From: Paraburkholderia susongensis
Lineage (GTDB): Bacteria > Pseudomonadota > Gammaproteobacteria > Burkholderiales > Burkholderiaceae
Direction: 5' to 3'
Assembly (NCBI RefSeq): GCF_900177725.1
Contig: NZ_FXAT01000001.1
Location: forward strand, 310,001 to 374,000
Length of the DNA stretch: 64,000 nt
Positions 63,953-64,000 of the stretch are shown here, piece by piece (within the stretch, counting starts at the first letter, position 1; each line of letters starts with the position of its first letter). A program made the position numbers and the translations under genes. The notes beneath the pieces are model-generated. The model was given only the letters and a program-made list of their open reading frames with translations. It was not told where the DNA came from and searched no databases.

Positions 63953-64000
63953 GGGTAGCCCCTTTCGCGCGCAGGCGCCACCATTCGGCCTCCAGCGCCG
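63942..64000 (-). CDS. Partial upstream phage gene (3' end only)
   Basis: The last 18 codons of an open frame entering from the right edge ('ALEAEWWRLRAKGATHAR') whose stop overlaps the DUF1643 start. Its remainder lies outside the window. Confidence 0.35.
   Translation of the reverse strand, partial: ALEAEWWRLRAKGATHAR

Noticed and set aside
1..64000. CRISPR array, rRNA or intact tRNA
   Set aside because: No regularly spaced repeats, no rRNA stretches and no complete tRNA cloverleaf were seen; only the tRNA-Ser 3' end at 35.54 kb.

Overview
The window looks like the chromosome of a Burkholderia-group betaproteobacterium (Burkholderia, Paraburkholderia or Caballeronia). The evidence is high GC with GC-rich wobble positions, a Burkholderia-type general porin, glmU and glmS close together, and a polar-amino-acid ABC transporter beside IclR and RidA genes. 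It has three parts: host metabolism (1-10.5 kb), a polysaccharide capsule locus (10.7-30.4 kb), and a scarred integration zone that leads into a prophage (30.4-64 kb). The prophage runs off the right edge.

Metabolic part. A small exported protein is followed by an MFS transporter, a GH31 glycosidase and a porin, which fits uptake and hydrolysis of a glycoside. Next come a lipoprotein solute-binding protein, two permeases, an ATPase, an IclR regulator and a RidA-type deaminase, which fits use of an amino acid or related amine.

Capsule part (all minus strand). Gene content and protein sizes match the Salmonella Vi-antigen (viaB) locus: tviB, tviD, tviE, vexA, vexB, vexC, vexD, vexE, tviC. They are followed in the same direction by glmS, a secreted pectate-lyase-like protein and glmU. 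GlmS and GlmU make UDP-GlcNAc, TviB oxidises it to UDP-GlcNAcA, and TviC epimerises it to UDP-GalNAcA. TviE would polymerise it, TviD would O-acetylate it, and VexA-E would tether and export it. The lyase could be a periplasmic clearance enzyme for the galacturonan-like polymer. The VexC-like ATPase has lost every ATP-hydrolysis motif, VexB carries a large N-terminal extension, and a degenerate EAL protein sits upstream of the operon.

Integration zone (30.4-38.6 kb). It holds two convergent small serine recombinases, an AT-rich stretch, a dadA fragment, a probable toxin/immunity pair, a gene broken by several lesions and the 3' end of a tRNA-Ser followed by a terminator (candidate att site). 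Then come a DUF72 gene and a small gene sharing a near-consensus SOS box, a hicAB toxin-antitoxin pair and a membrane-anchored protein.

Prophage (38.6-64 kb, minus strand). It is an SfV-like mosaic with an HK97-type head (TerS/TerL, portal, ClpP-type protease, capsid, connectors) and a Mu-type contractile tail (sheath, tube, frameshifted chaperone, tape measure, gpN/gpP/gp45/gp46/gp47/gp48-like, fibre), then holin and GH19 endolysin. Upstream lie a HNH nuclease, a zinc-finger protein that may be a late antiterminator, a 917-residue primase-helicase and early genes. Seven copies of a palindrome CAAAGTNACTTTG are scattered through the phage coding sequences in all three codon phases. I found none in the rest of the window. 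This is the most striking unexplained signal here.
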